A stretch of DNA of 64,000 nucleotides, taken from Arthrobacter sp. SLBN-112 (GTDB taxonomy: Bacteria > Actinomycetota > Actinomycetes > Actinomycetales > Micrococcaceae). Made by a program: the position numbers and the translations under genes. A model generated the notes under the pieces. It was not told the origin of the DNA, did no database searches, and saw only the letters and a list, made by a program, of their open reading frames with translations. The DNA lies in NCBI RefSeq assembly GCF_006715225.1, contig NZ_VFMU01000001.1, positions 2,356,001 to 2,420,000 of the forward strand, in the 5' to 3' direction. Below are positions 18,072 to 27,400 of the stretch, piece by piece (position 1 is the stretch's first letter; the number at the start of each line of letters is the position of its first letter).

Positions 18072-19084
18072 GCACAGCCCTTGCAACCACCACCCGTGAA
18101 ATCCGGCTGGCCTCCCGTCCCGTGGGACGACCCTCCGGCGAAAACTTCGTACTTGCCGAGTCGCCGCTGCCCGCACGTGAAGACGGCCAGATCCTGGTCC
18201 GCAACCTCTTCATGTCCGTGGACCCCTACATGCGGGGCAGGATGAACGACGTCAAGTCCTATTCGGCACCCTTCGCTGTGGGCAAGGCGCTCGACGGCGG
18301 TGCGGTGGGTGAGGTGATCGCGTCCCGCTCATCCGCACACCAGGAGGGCGACGTCGTCGTGCATTCCCTTGGCTGGCGCGAGTACGCGGTGGTGGACGGC
18401 ACTGCCGCCACCCCGGCCCGCACCGACCTGGCCCCTGCTTCCGCTTTCCTCGGCGCGCTGGGCATGACCGGACTCACCGCCTACTCCGGCCTGTTGAAGG
18501 TCGCCGAATTCAAGCCGGGGGACGCTGTATTCGTTTCGGGTGCAGCCGGTGCGGTGGGCTCCCTGGTGGGACAGATCGCCAAGGCCATGGGCGCCTCGCG
18601 GGTCATCGGCTCCGCCGGCTCGCCGGCCAAGGTGGCACGGCTCCTGGAGCTCGGCTTCGACGCCGCGTTCGACTACCACGACGGCCCGGTTGTGGAGCAA
18701 CTGGAGAAGGCGGCCGGCCCGGCCGGCATCGACGTCTACTTCGACAACGTGGGCGGCGAGCACCTCGAGGCGGCCCTGGCAGTCCTGAACGTGGGCGGCC
18801 GGGTGGCCATGTGCGGTGCCATCGCACAGTACAACTCAACCGAACCCACACCCGCACCCCACAACCTGATGCAGGCCATCGGCAAGCAACTGACCCTGCG
18901 CGGTTTCCTGGTGGGCGGGCAGCGGCAGCATACGGCAGAGTTCGCGGAGAAAATGGCCGGGTGGCTCGCGGACGGGACCGTGCGCTACGACGAGACGATC
19001 GTCGACGGGCTGGAGAACGCTCCGCAGGCCTTCATGGACCTCCTGGACGGCGCAAACACCGGCAAAATGCTGGTCCGCCTGTAG
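18068..19084 (+). CDS. NADP-dependent oxidoreductase (CurA / prostaglandin reductase family)
   Basis: Zinc-free medium-chain dehydrogenase/reductase that reduces double bonds of alpha,beta-unsaturated carbonyls with NADPH. The 338 residues include the early SVDPYMRGRMND near 48, the glycine-rich FVSGAAGAVGSLVGQIAK near 157 and VYFDNVGGEHLEAAL near 222, all typical of the CurA/leukotriene-B4-dehydrogenase group. ATG overlaps the ohr stop (ATGA). In this operon it may detoxify aldehydes formed from peroxidised lipids (inference). Confidence 0.9.
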   Translation: MSTALATTTREIRLASRPVGRPSGENFVLAESPLPAREDGQILVRNLFMSVDPYMRGRMNDVKSYSAPFAVGKALDGGAVGEVIASRSSAHQEGDVVVHSLGWREYAVVDGTAATPARTDLAPASAFLGALGMTGLTAYSGLLKVAEFKPGDAVFVSGAAGAVGSLVGQIAKAMGASRVIGSAGSPAKVARLLELGFDAAFDYHDGPVVEQLEKAAGPAGIDVYFDNVGGEHLEAALAVLNVGGRVAMCGAIAQYNSTEPTPAPHNLMQAIGKQLTLRGFLVGGQRQHTAEFAEKMAGWLADGTVRYDETIVDGLENAPQAFMDLLDGANTGKMLVRL

Positions 19085-19103
19085 CCTGCCGGACCATAAA
19101 TCG

Positions 19104-19140
19104 GGAGTAGGGGCACCGCATTGCACGGTGCCCCTACTCC
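19104..19140 (+). terminator. Strong terminator after the ohr operon
   Basis: A perfect 15-bp stem, GGAGTAGGGGCACCG (19104-19118) with CGGTGCCCCTACTCC (19126-19140), closes a 7-nt loop, 20 nt after the oxidoreductase stop. TTGGTAAC follows in place of a full U-tract. Confidence 0.85.
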
Positions 19141-19339
19141 TTGGTAACAACTTGTAAACAATCTCCCGGATGGGCTTCCGCCGTGCTATGGGGACGTGGC
19201 GCAGGCCACTAAAGTAAGTGCCATCAGTGCGCTCCGGCGCAGTGCTGCGTGCCTTCAGTGAAAACAGAATTTCAGCGCCGAAACGGACACTCATTGAATT
19301 CCAGCCCGTAGCGCCACTCGCATCATCCCTGGAGGAAAA
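19141..19339 (+). promoter_or_regulatory. Leader and promoter region of the nucleoside-uptake genes
   Basis: This 199-nt gap has no ORF. It contains TTGTAAACAATC near 19151 and a TAAAGT -10-like hexamer near 19210, and ends in the ribosome site TGGAGG (19330-19335) before the TTG start of the lipoprotein gene. I see no riboswitch class that I recognise. Confidence 0.4.
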
Positions 19340-20449
19340 TTGAAGAAATCACTGCGTGCCAGCTTCAAGCGCGGTTCAATGGCCGGTGTGGCCACCCTCG
19401 GTGCGTCCGCGCTTGTGCTCACCGCCTGCGGTGCAGCCCCCGAAGCCGGCAGCACCTCATCCGCAGGTGCCAGCAACTACACGGGCTGCATCGTTTCGGA
19501 CTCCGGTGGATTCGACGACCAGTCCTTCAACCAGTCCTCCTACGAGGGCCTGAAGAAGACCGAGAAGGACCTCGGCATCAAGGTCAACCAGATCGAGTCG
19601 AAGACCAACAACGACTTCGAACCCAACCTGCGCGCCATGGTCACGGCCGGCTGCAACCTGACCATCACGGTCGGCTTCCTGCTGGGCGACGCCACCAAGG
19701 CCCAGGCCACCGCCAACCCGGACAAGCACTTCGCCATCATCGACTTCGGCTACGACAAGCCCATCAGCAACGTCAAGCCCATCATCTATGACACCGCGCA
19801 GGCGGCCTTCCTCGCCGGCTACCTGGCCGCGGGAACCACCAAGACCGGCACCGTGGCCACCTTCGGCGGCATCAAGATCCCCACCGTGACCATTTTCATG
19901 GACGGCTACGCCGACGGTGTGAAGTACTACAACCAGCAGAAGGGCAAGAACGTCAAGCTGCTCGGCTGGAACAAGGACGCCCAGGACGGCAGCTTCACCG
20001 GTGACTTCGAAAAGCAGGACGTAGGCAAGCAGCTGACCAAGAACTTCCTGGACCAGGGCGCGGACATCGTGATGCCCGTGGCCGGTCCCGTGGGCAAGGG
20101 CGCCGGCGCCGCGCTCAACGAGGCCAAGGCTGCCGGGAAGGACGTCAAGCTGATCTGGGTTGACTCCGACGGCTACCTCACCGCCCCGGACTACAAGGAC
20201 ATCATGCTCTCCTCCGTGATGAAGCAGATGGGCGAGGCCGTGGAGACCGTTGTCACCGAGGACAAGGACGGCAAGTTCAACAACACCCCGTACGTGGGCA
20301 CCCTTGCCAATGACGGCGTGCAGCTGGCACCCTTCCACGACCTCGATTCCCAGGTCCCGGCGGAACTGAAATCCGACCTCGAGAAGATCAAGAAGGACAT
20401 CGTCGACGGCAAGCTGAAGGTTGAGTCCGCAGCAAGTCCCAAGGCCTGA
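19340..20449 (+). CDS. BMP family lipoprotein, nucleoside-binding
   Basis: Substrate-binding lipoprotein of the basic membrane protein (PnrA/BmpA) family, which captures purine and other nucleosides for an ABC importer. A signal peptide ends in the lipobox LTAC (about residue 30-33), followed by a Ser/Ala linker and the BMP domain (SDSGGFDDQSFNQSSYEGL near 52). The TTG start has GGAGG 6 nt upstream. The ATPase, two permeases, cdd, deoA and add that follow support nucleoside uptake. Confidence 0.92.
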   Translation: MKKSLRASFKRGSMAGVATLGASALVLTACGAAPEAGSTSSAGASNYTGCIVSDSGGFDDQSFNQSSYEGLKKTEKDLGIKVNQIESKTNNDFEPNLRAMVTAGCNLTITVGFLLGDATKAQATANPDKHFAIIDFGYDKPISNVKPIIYDTAQAAFLAGYLAAGTTKTGTVATFGGIKIPTVTIFMDGYADGVKYYNQQKGKNVKLLGWNKDAQDGSFTGDFEKQDVGKQLTKNFLDQGADIVMPVAGPVGKGAGAALNEAKAAGKDVKLIWVDSDGYLTAPDYKDIMLSSVMKQMGEAVETVVTEDKDGKFNNTPYVGTLANDGVQLAPFHDLDSQVPAELKSDLEKIKKDIVDGKLKVESAASPKA

Positions 20450-20460
20450 CCCATAACAGG

Positions 20461-20509
20461 AAGCGCCGCCGCCGGTCCGTCACCCACTGGCCGGCCGGTG
20501 GCGCTTTTT
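20461..20509 (+). terminator. Terminator between the BMP gene and its ABC ATPase gene
   Basis: AAGCGCC (20461-20467) pairs with GGCGCTT (20500-20506) with extra internal pairing of GCCGG-rich segments, followed by TTTTT. It lies 12 nt after the lipoprotein stop. It probably ends most transcripts, giving more binding protein than transporter; a separate promoter (TAGGCT at 20562-20567) serves the ATPase. Confidence 0.8.
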
Positions 20510-20628
20510 GCTGGCCGAACGTTTACCGCGCCCGGCCGGCTCCCCCCGGTACTGCAGCCACTAGGCTGGTGCTGCAGCCATATATCCCGTCCGGTCGATC
20601 ACCGGACGCTTCGAGATTGGTCAGAGTT

Positions 20629-22200
20629 TTGAAACTTGAACTCAGAGGGATCACCAAACGCTTTGGCATGCTCCTGGCCAACGACCACATCGACGTGGTG
20701 GTTGAGCCGGGCCAGATCCATTGCCTCCTTGGTGAAAACGGGGCGGGTAAATCCACCCTGATGAACGTGCTGTATGGGCTGTACGAGCCCTCCGAAGGCG
20801 AAATCCTCATCGATGACAAGCCCGTCACCTTCAGGGGTCCCGGTGATGCGATGGCGGCAGGGATCGGCATGGTGCACCAGCACTTCATGCTGGTGCCGGT
20901 CTTCACCGTGGCCGAGAACGTGGCACTGGGGGCCGAACCCACCAAGGCGGCCGGGTTCCTCAACCTGGACCAGACCCGGCAGCGCATCAAGGAGATCTCG
21001 GACCAGTACGGGTTCGACGTGGACCCGGACGCCCTGGTGGAGGACCTGCCGGTAGGCGTGCAGCAACGGGTGGAAATCATCAAGGCACTGGTCCGCAACG
21101 CCAAGGTCCTGATCCTTGACGAGCCCACGGCCGTACTTACCCCGCAGGAGACCGATGAGCTCCTGGACATCATGCGCCAGCTCAAGTCACGCGGAACCTC
21201 CATCGTCTTCATTTCGCACAAGCTGCGCGAAGTCAAGGCAGTCTCGGACACCATCACGGTGATCCGACGCGGCAAGGTGGTGGGCACTGCCGATCCTGCC
21301 GCCTCCACCACCGAGCTTGCCTCGATGATGGTGGGCCGTGCGGTGAACCTGACCCTGGACAAGGCCCCGGCCCAGCCGCGGGAAACCACTTTCGAGGTCC
21401 GCGACCTCACCGTCATCGCGCCCAATGGGCAGCACGTGGTGGACCACCTCAGCTTCCACATCAAGCGCGGTGAGATTCTGGCCATTGCAGGCGTCCAGGG
21501 CAACGGGCAGACTGAACTCACTGAGGCCATCCTGGGCCTGCAGGAGCGGGTCACCGGTTCCATCGTCCTGGACGGCAGGGAACTCGTGGGCCGGTCCGTC
21601 AAGGAAGTCCTGCAGGCCGGCGTCGGGTTTGTCCCCGAAGACCGCAAAGTGGACGGGCTGGTGGGCACCTTCTCCGTGGCGGAGAACCTGGTCCTTGATC
21701 TTTACGACAAACCGCCCTTCGCCAAGGGGATCAGCATGAGCCCCGCGAAAGTCATGGAGAACGCCAAGGCACGCATCGGCGAATTCGATGTCCGCACCCC
21801 CTCGGCCGCGGCGGCCGCCGGAACGCTGTCCGGCGGCAACCAGCAAAAACTCGTGATGGCGCGGGAACTTTCCCGCCCCCTGCGCCTCTTCATTGCTTCC
21901 CAGCCCACCCGCGGCGTGGATGTGGGCTCCATCGAGTTCCTGCACCGGCGGATCGTCGCGGAGCGTGACCAGGGGACCCCGGTGATGATCATTTCCACCG
22001 AACTGGACGAAGTGATGGAACTGGCTGACCGGATCGCGGTGCTCTACAAAGGCAAGCTGGTGGGCACTGTCCCCGCCGGGACAAGCCGCGACGTGCTGGG
22101 CCTCATGATGGCCGGCATCCCGCCCCAAGAACACGCACAGACCCCGCAGGCCGGCACCCCGGCCGCCACCTCCAACGTCGAGGGAGCCGACCATGCCTGA
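20629..22200 (+). CDS. Nucleoside ABC importer, ATP-binding protein (duplicated domains)
   Basis: Energy-coupling subunit with two ABC domains in tandem, about 5-240 and 255-500, as in sugar/nucleoside importers of the CUT2/BMP type. Walker A GENGAGKST near 38 and a degenerate GVQGNGQTE near 290; signature VGVQQRVEI (degenerate) and LSGGNQQKLV; Walker B LILDEPTAVL near 160. The start is uncertain; TTG 20629 (MKLELRG) matches the usual N-terminus, and -10 TAGGCT lies at 20562-20567. It overlaps the next permease gene by 8 nt. Confidence 0.9.
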   Translation: MKLELRGITKRFGMLLANDHIDVVVEPGQIHCLLGENGAGKSTLMNVLYGLYEPSEGEILIDDKPVTFRGPGDAMAAGIGMVHQHFMLVPVFTVAENVALGAEPTKAAGFLNLDQTRQRIKEISDQYGFDVDPDALVEDLPVGVQQRVEIIKALVRNAKVLILDEPTAVLTPQETDELLDIMRQLKSRGTSIVFISHKLREVKAVSDTITVIRRGKVVGTADPAASTTELASMMVGRAVNLTLDKAPAQPRETTFEVRDLTVIAPNGQHVVDHLSFHIKRGEILAIAGVQGNGQTELTEAILGLQERVTGSIVLDGRELVGRSVKEVLQAGVGFVPEDRKVDGLVGTFSVAENLVLDLYDKPPFAKGISMSPAKVMENAKARIGEFDVRTPSAAAAAGTLSGGNQQKLVMARELSRPLRLFIASQPTRGVDVGSIEFLHRRIVAERDQGTPVMIISTELDEVMELADRIAVLYKGKLVGTVPAGTSRDVLGLMMAGIPPQEHAQTPQAGTPAATSNVEGADHA

Positions 22201-23581
22201 CCAGCCTTCCCCTAAACACGCCAAGGACGACCCACAGACTGAAGACAACCGGCACGCCGAGGGCCAGGACAGCCCGGCCGTGGAGGACACGGCCGCCGTG
22301 GTGGCCGTCGATACCGCCGGCGGGGCGATGCAGCCGTCGGCTGTTCCGGCCACGGCCCAAAGCGGGCAGCTGCCCGGCGGCCCCGGGACCGTACTGCGGC
22401 GGATCTTCACTGGAAGCGGCATCGTGTCCGTCCTTGCAGTGCTGCTGGCGCTGATCATCGGCGGCCTGCTCATTGCAATCACGGACAAGCAGGTGGCCAC
22501 CACGGCCGGCTACTTCTTCGCCCGGCCCACGGACATGCTGGCGGCTGTCTGGAATGCCGCCACCCGCTCCTACATTGCCCTGTTCCAGGGTTCAGTGTTC
22601 AACCCGCGCGGCAACGGGTTGGCTGCCCAGTTCGCACCCTTCATGGAGACCCTCACCATCGCCACGCCGCTCATCACCGCCGGCCTGGGCGTAGCGCTGG
22701 CCTTCCGGGCAGGACTCTTCAACATCGGTGCCCAGGGGCAGATCATCGTGGCCGGCATCCTGGCGGCCTGGGTGGGCTTCGCCCTGCACCTTCCGTTCGG
22801 CCTGCACCTGCTGCTGGTGTTGGTGGCCGGCATCGTTGGCGGCGCCCTCTGGGGCGGCCTCGCCGGCCTGCTGAAGGCGCGTACCGGAGCCCACGAGGTC
22901 ATCGTGACCATCATGTTCAACTACATTGCGCTGTACTTCCTGCGCTACCTGCTCAACACCCCGGCGTTCCAGCGGCCGGGGGAGTCCAACCCCATTTCAC
23001 CCATACTGGATCCCAGCGCCGTCTACCCGCAGATCCTGGGAAGCCAGTACCGGCTGCACCTGGGCTTCCTCCTGGCGATCGCCGCCACGGTCCTGGTGTG
23101 GTGGCTCCTCAACCGGTCCACCGTGGGCTTTGAGTTCCGTGCCGTGGGGGCCAACCCCAAGGCGGCGCAGACCGCCGGCATCAACGTCTCCCGCTCCACC
23201 ATCCTGGTCATGGCCATCGCCGGCGGGCTCGCCGGCATGTCAGGGGTGGCCCAGGTGGCCGGCACCGAGAAGGTGCTCACCGATGGCGTCGCCGCCACGT
23301 ACGGCTTTGACGCCATCACGGTCGCCTTGCTGGGACGTTCGACGCCGTGGGGCACCTTCGCTGCCGGCCTGCTGTTCGGCGCCTTCCGCGCCGGCGCGGT
23401 CCAGATGCAGATCCAGACCGGCACCCCCATCGACATCGTCCTGGTGGTCCAGTCCCTGATTGTCCTTTTCATCGCCGCACCGCCGCTGGTCCGGGCCGTT
23501 TTCGGACTGAACCCCCGGCGCAGGAAGCCCGCGCGCGCAGCCAGGTCCGGGCAGGCAGCCACAACCGGAGGTGCCGCATGA
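22193..23581 (+). CDS. Nucleoside ABC importer, permease 1
   Basis: BPD_transp_2-type membrane subunit, 462 residues. A long polar N-terminal extension of ~65 residues precedes about eight to ten helices, starting at GIVSVLAVLLALIIGGLLIA (about 75-94). The family motif GLFNIGAQGQIIVAGILAAW lies near 175, and EFRAVGANPKAAQTAGIN near 310 is the coupling helix that meets the ATPase. ATG 22193 overlaps the ATPase stop; its own stop overlaps the next gene. Confidence 0.92.
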   Translation: MPDQPSPKHAKDDPQTEDNRHAEGQDSPAVEDTAAVVAVDTAGGAMQPSAVPATAQSGQLPGGPGTVLRRIFTGSGIVSVLAVLLALIIGGLLIAITDKQVATTAGYFFARPTDMLAAVWNAATRSYIALFQGSVFNPRGNGLAAQFAPFMETLTIATPLITAGLGVALAFRAGLFNIGAQGQIIVAGILAAWVGFALHLPFGLHLLLVLVAGIVGGALWGGLAGLLKARTGAHEVIVTIMFNYIALYFLRYLLNTPAFQRPGESNPISPILDPSAVYPQILGSQYRLHLGFLLAIAATVLVWWLLNRSTVGFEFRAVGANPKAAQTAGINVSRSTILVMAIAGGLAGMSGVAQVAGTEKVLTDGVAATYGFDAITVALLGRSTPWGTFAAGLLFGAFRAGAVQMQIQTGTPIDIVLVVQSLIVLFIAAPPLVRAVFGLNPRRRKPARAARSGQAATTGGAA

Positions 23582-24903
23582 GCACAACAGTTTCTTCGTC
23601 CAGGCCCGGCAAACCCCAGCCCGGAGGACCCAAGGCAGGCGCTCGTTCCGCAGCGCCGGCTACCAGGCCCGTCAGCTGGAAGACTCCCGTCCTGCTCACC
23701 GTCTTCGCCCTGGTCTCCCTGGTGTTCTTCGGATTCCTGGCCCCCCGCCAGACGGCCAGCTTCGGCATCTCCACCGGCGGCGATTTCTTCCAGCTGCCTG
23801 CACTGGAAATCAACGCGTTCGCCGGCGGCATCGTCTTATCCGTGCTCCTCGTGGCGCTGGCAGGGTACGCCGTTTACCTGAAGACAAGGAACCAGCCGGC
23901 TCCGGGCTGGCTGGCCATCACCTTCATCGTGATCTTCGTGGCCGCCTTCCTCATTTGGGTGGTGGGCGGCGCCCGTACGCCCGCCATCTCGCTGGCGGGG
24001 CTCATCGCCGGGTCCGTCACACTTGCCGTTCCGCTCGTGTTCGGGTCGCTGTCCGGTGTCCTGTGCGAGCGGGTGGGCGTGGTCAACATCGCCATTGAAG
24101 GCCAGCTCCTGGGTGGCGCCTTCACCGCAGCCATCGTCGCCAGCATGACCAGGAACGCGTTCATCGGGCTGCTGGCGGCGGCCATCGCCGGTGCCCTTGT
24201 ATCCATGGTCCTGGCCCTGTTCAGCATCAAGTACCTGGTGAACCAGATCATCGTCGGCGTGGTCCTTAACGTCCTGGTCTCCGGGGTGACGGGGTTCCTG
24301 TTCAGCACCGTCATGCAAGCCAATAAAACCCAGTTCAACTCACCCCCGGGCCTGGACGTCATCGACATTCCCGTCCTTTCCAGCATTCCGATCATCGGTC
24401 CCATCCTCTTCCGCCAGTCGCTGGTGGGCTACCTCATGTACGTGGCGGTCGCCGTGGTCTGGATCGGCCTGTTCAAGACGAGGTGGGGGCTGCGCGTCCG
24501 GGCCGTGGGGGAGCACCCGCAGGCGGCGGACACCCTTGGCATCAACGTCAACGCCACCCGGTTCTGGAACGTGACCCTCGGTGGTGCCGTAGCCGGCATT
24601 GGCGGCTCCTTCTTCACCCTGGTGGCCATCGACAGCTTCACCAAGGAAATTTCCGGTGGCCGCGGCTTCATCGCCCTGGCGGCCCTTATCTTTGGCCGCT
24701 GGAACCCGGTGGGCGCCTTCTTCGCTGCACTCCTGTTCGGCTTCGCCGACAACCTGCAGAGCATCGTGACCATCATCGGCACCCCGGTGCCCAGCCAGTT
24801 CATGGCCATGCTGCCCTATCTGGTGACCGTCCTCGCCGTCGCCGGCCTGGTCGGCAAATCCAGGGGCCCCGCAGCCAGCGGCATCCCTTACGTCAAGGGA
24901 TGA
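23578..24903 (+). CDS. Nucleoside ABC importer, permease 2
   Basis: Second BPD_transp_2 permease, 441 residues, pairing with permease 1. GVVNIAIEGQLLGGAFTAAI near 168 and LRVRAVGEHPQAADTLGIN near 305 match the family's membrane signature and coupling helix. ATG 23578 overlaps the previous stop (ATGA). Codon 87 (23836-23838) is TTA, a very rare leucine codon in a genome of this composition, read by the UAA-anticodon tRNA class. Confidence 0.92.
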   Translation: MSTTVSSSRPGKPQPGGPKAGARSAAPATRPVSWKTPVLLTVFALVSLVFFGFLAPRQTASFGISTGGDFFQLPALEINAFAGGIVLSVLLVALAGYAVYLKTRNQPAPGWLAITFIVIFVAAFLIWVVGGARTPAISLAGLIAGSVTLAVPLVFGSLSGVLCERVGVVNIAIEGQLLGGAFTAAIVASMTRNAFIGLLAAAIAGALVSMVLALFSIKYLVNQIIVGVVLNVLVSGVTGFLFSTVMQANKTQFNSPPGLDVIDIPVLSSIPIIGPILFRQSLVGYLMYVAVAVVWIGLFKTRWGLRVRAVGEHPQAADTLGINVNATRFWNVTLGGAVAGIGGSFFTLVAIDSFTKEISGGRGFIALAALIFGRWNPVGAFFAALLFGFADNLQSIVTIIGTPVPSQFMAMLPYLVTVLAVAGLVGKSRGPAASGIPYVKG

Positions 24904-25316
24904 CCGCCATGGACAAAGCACATACGGTGGACTGGGCGGCCCTCGAGGCAGCCGCCGTCGCCGCCATGCAGAACGCCTACGCCCCATACTCCAAGTTCCC
25001 GGTAGGGGCAGCGGCCCTCACCGGGGACGGCCGGATCGTCAGCGGCTGCAACGTGGAGAACGCCAGCTATGGGCTGACGCTCTGCGCGGAATGCGCCCTG
25101 GTGGGCAACCTCCACATGACCGGTGGCGGCGTGCTGCGGGCGTTCTACTGTGTTGACGGGGCAGGCAACGTGCTTATGCCCTGCGGCCGGTGCCGCCAGC
25201 TGCTGTACGAATTCCGCGCCCCGGACATGCAGCTCATGACGACCCACGGCATCAAAACCATGGACCAGGTGCTGCCCGACGCCTTTGGTCCCGAACACCT
25301 GGAGGAGACCCCGTGA
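24900..25316 (+). CDS. cdd: Cytidine deaminase
   Basis: Zinc enzyme converting (deoxy)cytidine to (deoxy)uridine in pyrimidine salvage. The 138 residues show AYAPYSKFPVGAAAL near 21, SGCNVENASYGLTLCAECAL near 46 (catalytic Glu and first zinc Cys) and PCGRCRQLLYEF near 91 (two zinc Cys). ATG 24900 overlaps the permease stop; ATG 24909 is an alternative. It is co-transcribed with the nucleoside importer, so imported cytidine is deaminated at once. Confidence 0.96.
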   Translation: MTAMDKAHTVDWAALEAAAVAAMQNAYAPYSKFPVGAAALTGDGRIVSGCNVENASYGLTLCAECALVGNLHMTGGGVLRAFYCVDGAGNVLMPCGRCRQLLYEFRAPDMQLMTTHGIKTMDQVLPDAFGPEHLEETP

Positions 25317-26629
25317 CCGAGAGCAGGACCGAGGCGTTCGACGCCGTCGACATCATCCGCACCAAGCGCGACAAGGGAACACTGAGCCCCGAACAAATCG
25401 ACTGGACCATCGACGCCTACACCCGCGGCGCGATCGCGGATGAGCAGATGGCGGCACTGAACATGGCCATCCTGCTCAACGGCATGGACCGGGCCGAGAT
25501 TGCCCGCTGGACCGCCGCCATGATCGCGTCCGGGGAACGGATGGACTTCTCGAGCCTCCGGCGACCCGACGGGGGCCTGAAGTACACCACGGACAAGCAT
25601 TCCACCGGGGGCGTGGGGGACAAGATCACCCTGCCGCTGGCCCCGCTTGTCGCCGTGTTCGGCGTGGCCGTGCCGCAGCTGTCAGGCCGCGGCCTGGGGC
25701 ACACCGGCGGCACCCTGGACAAGCTGGAATCCATTCCGGGGTGGCGGGCCAACCTCTCCAACGAGGAGATCCTGGCCCAGCTCCAGGACATCGGGGCGGT
25801 GATCTGCGCCGCCGGTGCCGGCCTGGCGCCCGCAGACAAGAAGCTCTACGCCCTGCGTGACGTTACCGGCACGGTGGAAGCCATCCCGCTGATCGCGTCG
25901 TCCATCATGAGCAAGAAGATTGCCGAGGGCACCGGGTCGCTGGTCCTGGACGTCAAGGTGGGCAGCGGCGCGTTCATGAAGGACGAGGCAAAAGCCCGGG
26001 AACTCGCCGAGACCATGGTGGCGCTGGGCAAGGATGCCGGCGTCAACACTGTGGCGCTGTTGACCAACATGGACACCCCACTGGGCCTCACCGCGGGCAA
26101 CGCCATCGAGGTGGAGGAATCCGTGGAGGTGCTGGCCGGCGGCGGCCCCGACGACGTCGTGGAGCTCACCGTCCGGCTCGCCCGGGAAATGCTCACCTGC
26201 GCAGGAGTGCACGACGCCGACCCCGCCGCCGCCCTCAAGGACGGCCGGGCCATGGACGTCTGGAACCGGATGATCGCCGCCCAAGGGGGCGACCCCCGGG
26301 CTGCGCTGCCGGTGGCCAGGGAATCCGACGTCGTCTACGCCCCGGCAGACGGTGTGCTGGTGGAACTTGACGCCCTCGCCGTGGGTGTGGCCGCCTGGCG
26401 GCTGGGTGCAGGGCGTGCCCGCAAGGAGGACGCAGTCCAGGCGGGAGCAGGGGTGCGGATGCACGCAAAGCCCGGCGCCACCGTCCGCGCCGGGGAACCC
26501 CTGATGACCCTGCTCACGGACACTCCGGAGCGGTTTGCCCGTGCCAGGGAAGCCCTGGAACACGCCGTGGTCATCGCTCCGGAAGGTTCGCGGCCCGCCC
26601 AGCAGCTCATCATCGACCGCATAGCGTAG
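25313..26629 (+). CDS. deoA: Thymidine phosphorylase
   Basis: Splits thymidine (and often uridine) with phosphate to free base and (deoxy)ribose-1-phosphate. The 438-residue protein has DIIRTKRDKGTLSPEQI near 12, the phosphate/substrate loop TTDKHSTGGVGDKITLPLAP near 84 and SGRGLGHTGGTLDKLESIPG near 125. GTG 25313 overlaps the cdd stop (GTGA). Together with cdd it feeds imported pyrimidine nucleosides into central metabolism. Confidence 0.96.
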   Translation: MTESRTEAFDAVDIIRTKRDKGTLSPEQIDWTIDAYTRGAIADEQMAALNMAILLNGMDRAEIARWTAAMIASGERMDFSSLRRPDGGLKYTTDKHSTGGVGDKITLPLAPLVAVFGVAVPQLSGRGLGHTGGTLDKLESIPGWRANLSNEEILAQLQDIGAVICAAGAGLAPADKKLYALRDVTGTVEAIPLIASSIMSKKIAEGTGSLVLDVKVGSGAFMKDEAKARELAETMVALGKDAGVNTVALLTNMDTPLGLTAGNAIEVEESVEVLAGGGPDDVVELTVRLAREMLTCAGVHDADPAAALKDGRAMDVWNRMIAAQGGDPRAALPVARESDVVYAPADGVLVELDALAVGVAAWRLGAGRARKEDAVQAGAGVRMHAKPGATVRAGEPLMTLLTDTPERFARAREALEHAVVIAPEGSRPAQQLIIDRIA

Positions 26630-26635
26630 CGACCA

Positions 26636-27265
26636 ATGCAGGCCGTCAATGAGTTCATCCTCGCCGCAGCCGGACAACCCTGGGTGCTGGTCCTGGTGCT
26701 GGCCTGCTGCATCATTGACGGCTTCTTCCCGCCCGTCCCCAGCGAATCCGTGGTGGTGGGCCTTGCAGCCGTGGCAGCCACCGCCGATGTTCCCAACCCG
26801 CTGCTCCTGGCCCTGGTTGCGGGGGCGGGCGCCTTCTCCGGTGACAACATCGCCTACCTGCTGGGCCGGCGGGTGGGCACCAGCCGCTGGGCGTGGATGC
26901 GCGGCCCGCGCATGCAGAGCGCATTCCGCTGGGCGGGCCGTGAACTGCGGAAGCGGCCGGCGTCGCTGATCCTGGTGGCCCGCTTTGTCCCCATCGGCCG
27001 GGTGGCCGTCAACTTGACCGCCGGGGCCACCCATTATCCCCATTTGCGGTTCGTGGGCCTGACCATCCTTTCGGCCAGCCTGTGGGCCGCGTACTCGGTG
27101 GCGATCGGACTCTTCTTCGGCCAGTGGTTCGAGGACAACCACGTCCTGGGTGCGGCAATTGCCATTGTCTGTGCGGTGGCGCTGGGCATCCTGGTGGACC
27201 TCGTGATCAACAAATTCCGGGGCAAACCCAACGTTGTGGAACGGATCCGGGAACCCGGCACCTGA
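26636..27265 (+). CDS. DedA family membrane protein, copy 1
   Basis: SNARE-associated/DedA-type membrane protein of 209 residues. It shows an N-terminal re-entrant region CCIIDGFFPPVPSESVVVGLA near 22-43, GDNIAYLLGRRVGTSR near 68 and the catalytic-looking arginine segment ARFVPIGRVAVNLTAG near 118. DedA proteins act in envelope lipid (undecaprenyl phosphate or phospholipid) translocation. It starts 6 nt after deoA and so rides on the nucleoside operon; its paralogue follows. Confidence 0.88.
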   Translation: MQAVNEFILAAAGQPWVLVLVLACCIIDGFFPPVPSESVVVGLAAVAATADVPNPLLLALVAGAGAFSGDNIAYLLGRRVGTSRWAWMRGPRMQSAFRWAGRELRKRPASLILVARFVPIGRVAVNLTAGATHYPHLRFVGLTILSASLWAAYSVAIGLFFGQWFEDNHVLGAAIAIVCAVALGILVDLVINKFRGKPNVVERIREPGT

Positions 27266-27400
27266 CCAGCGCGTTGAACGGGTGATTCCGGGCACAGGGA
27301 CCGTAGCGGATTGGGTCCCCCGCGTGGGACACTTAGGAACGATTTCCGCTTTGGCTGCGGCACTTTAGCTGTGTCATTTTTTGTACAGGAGCAACACCGC

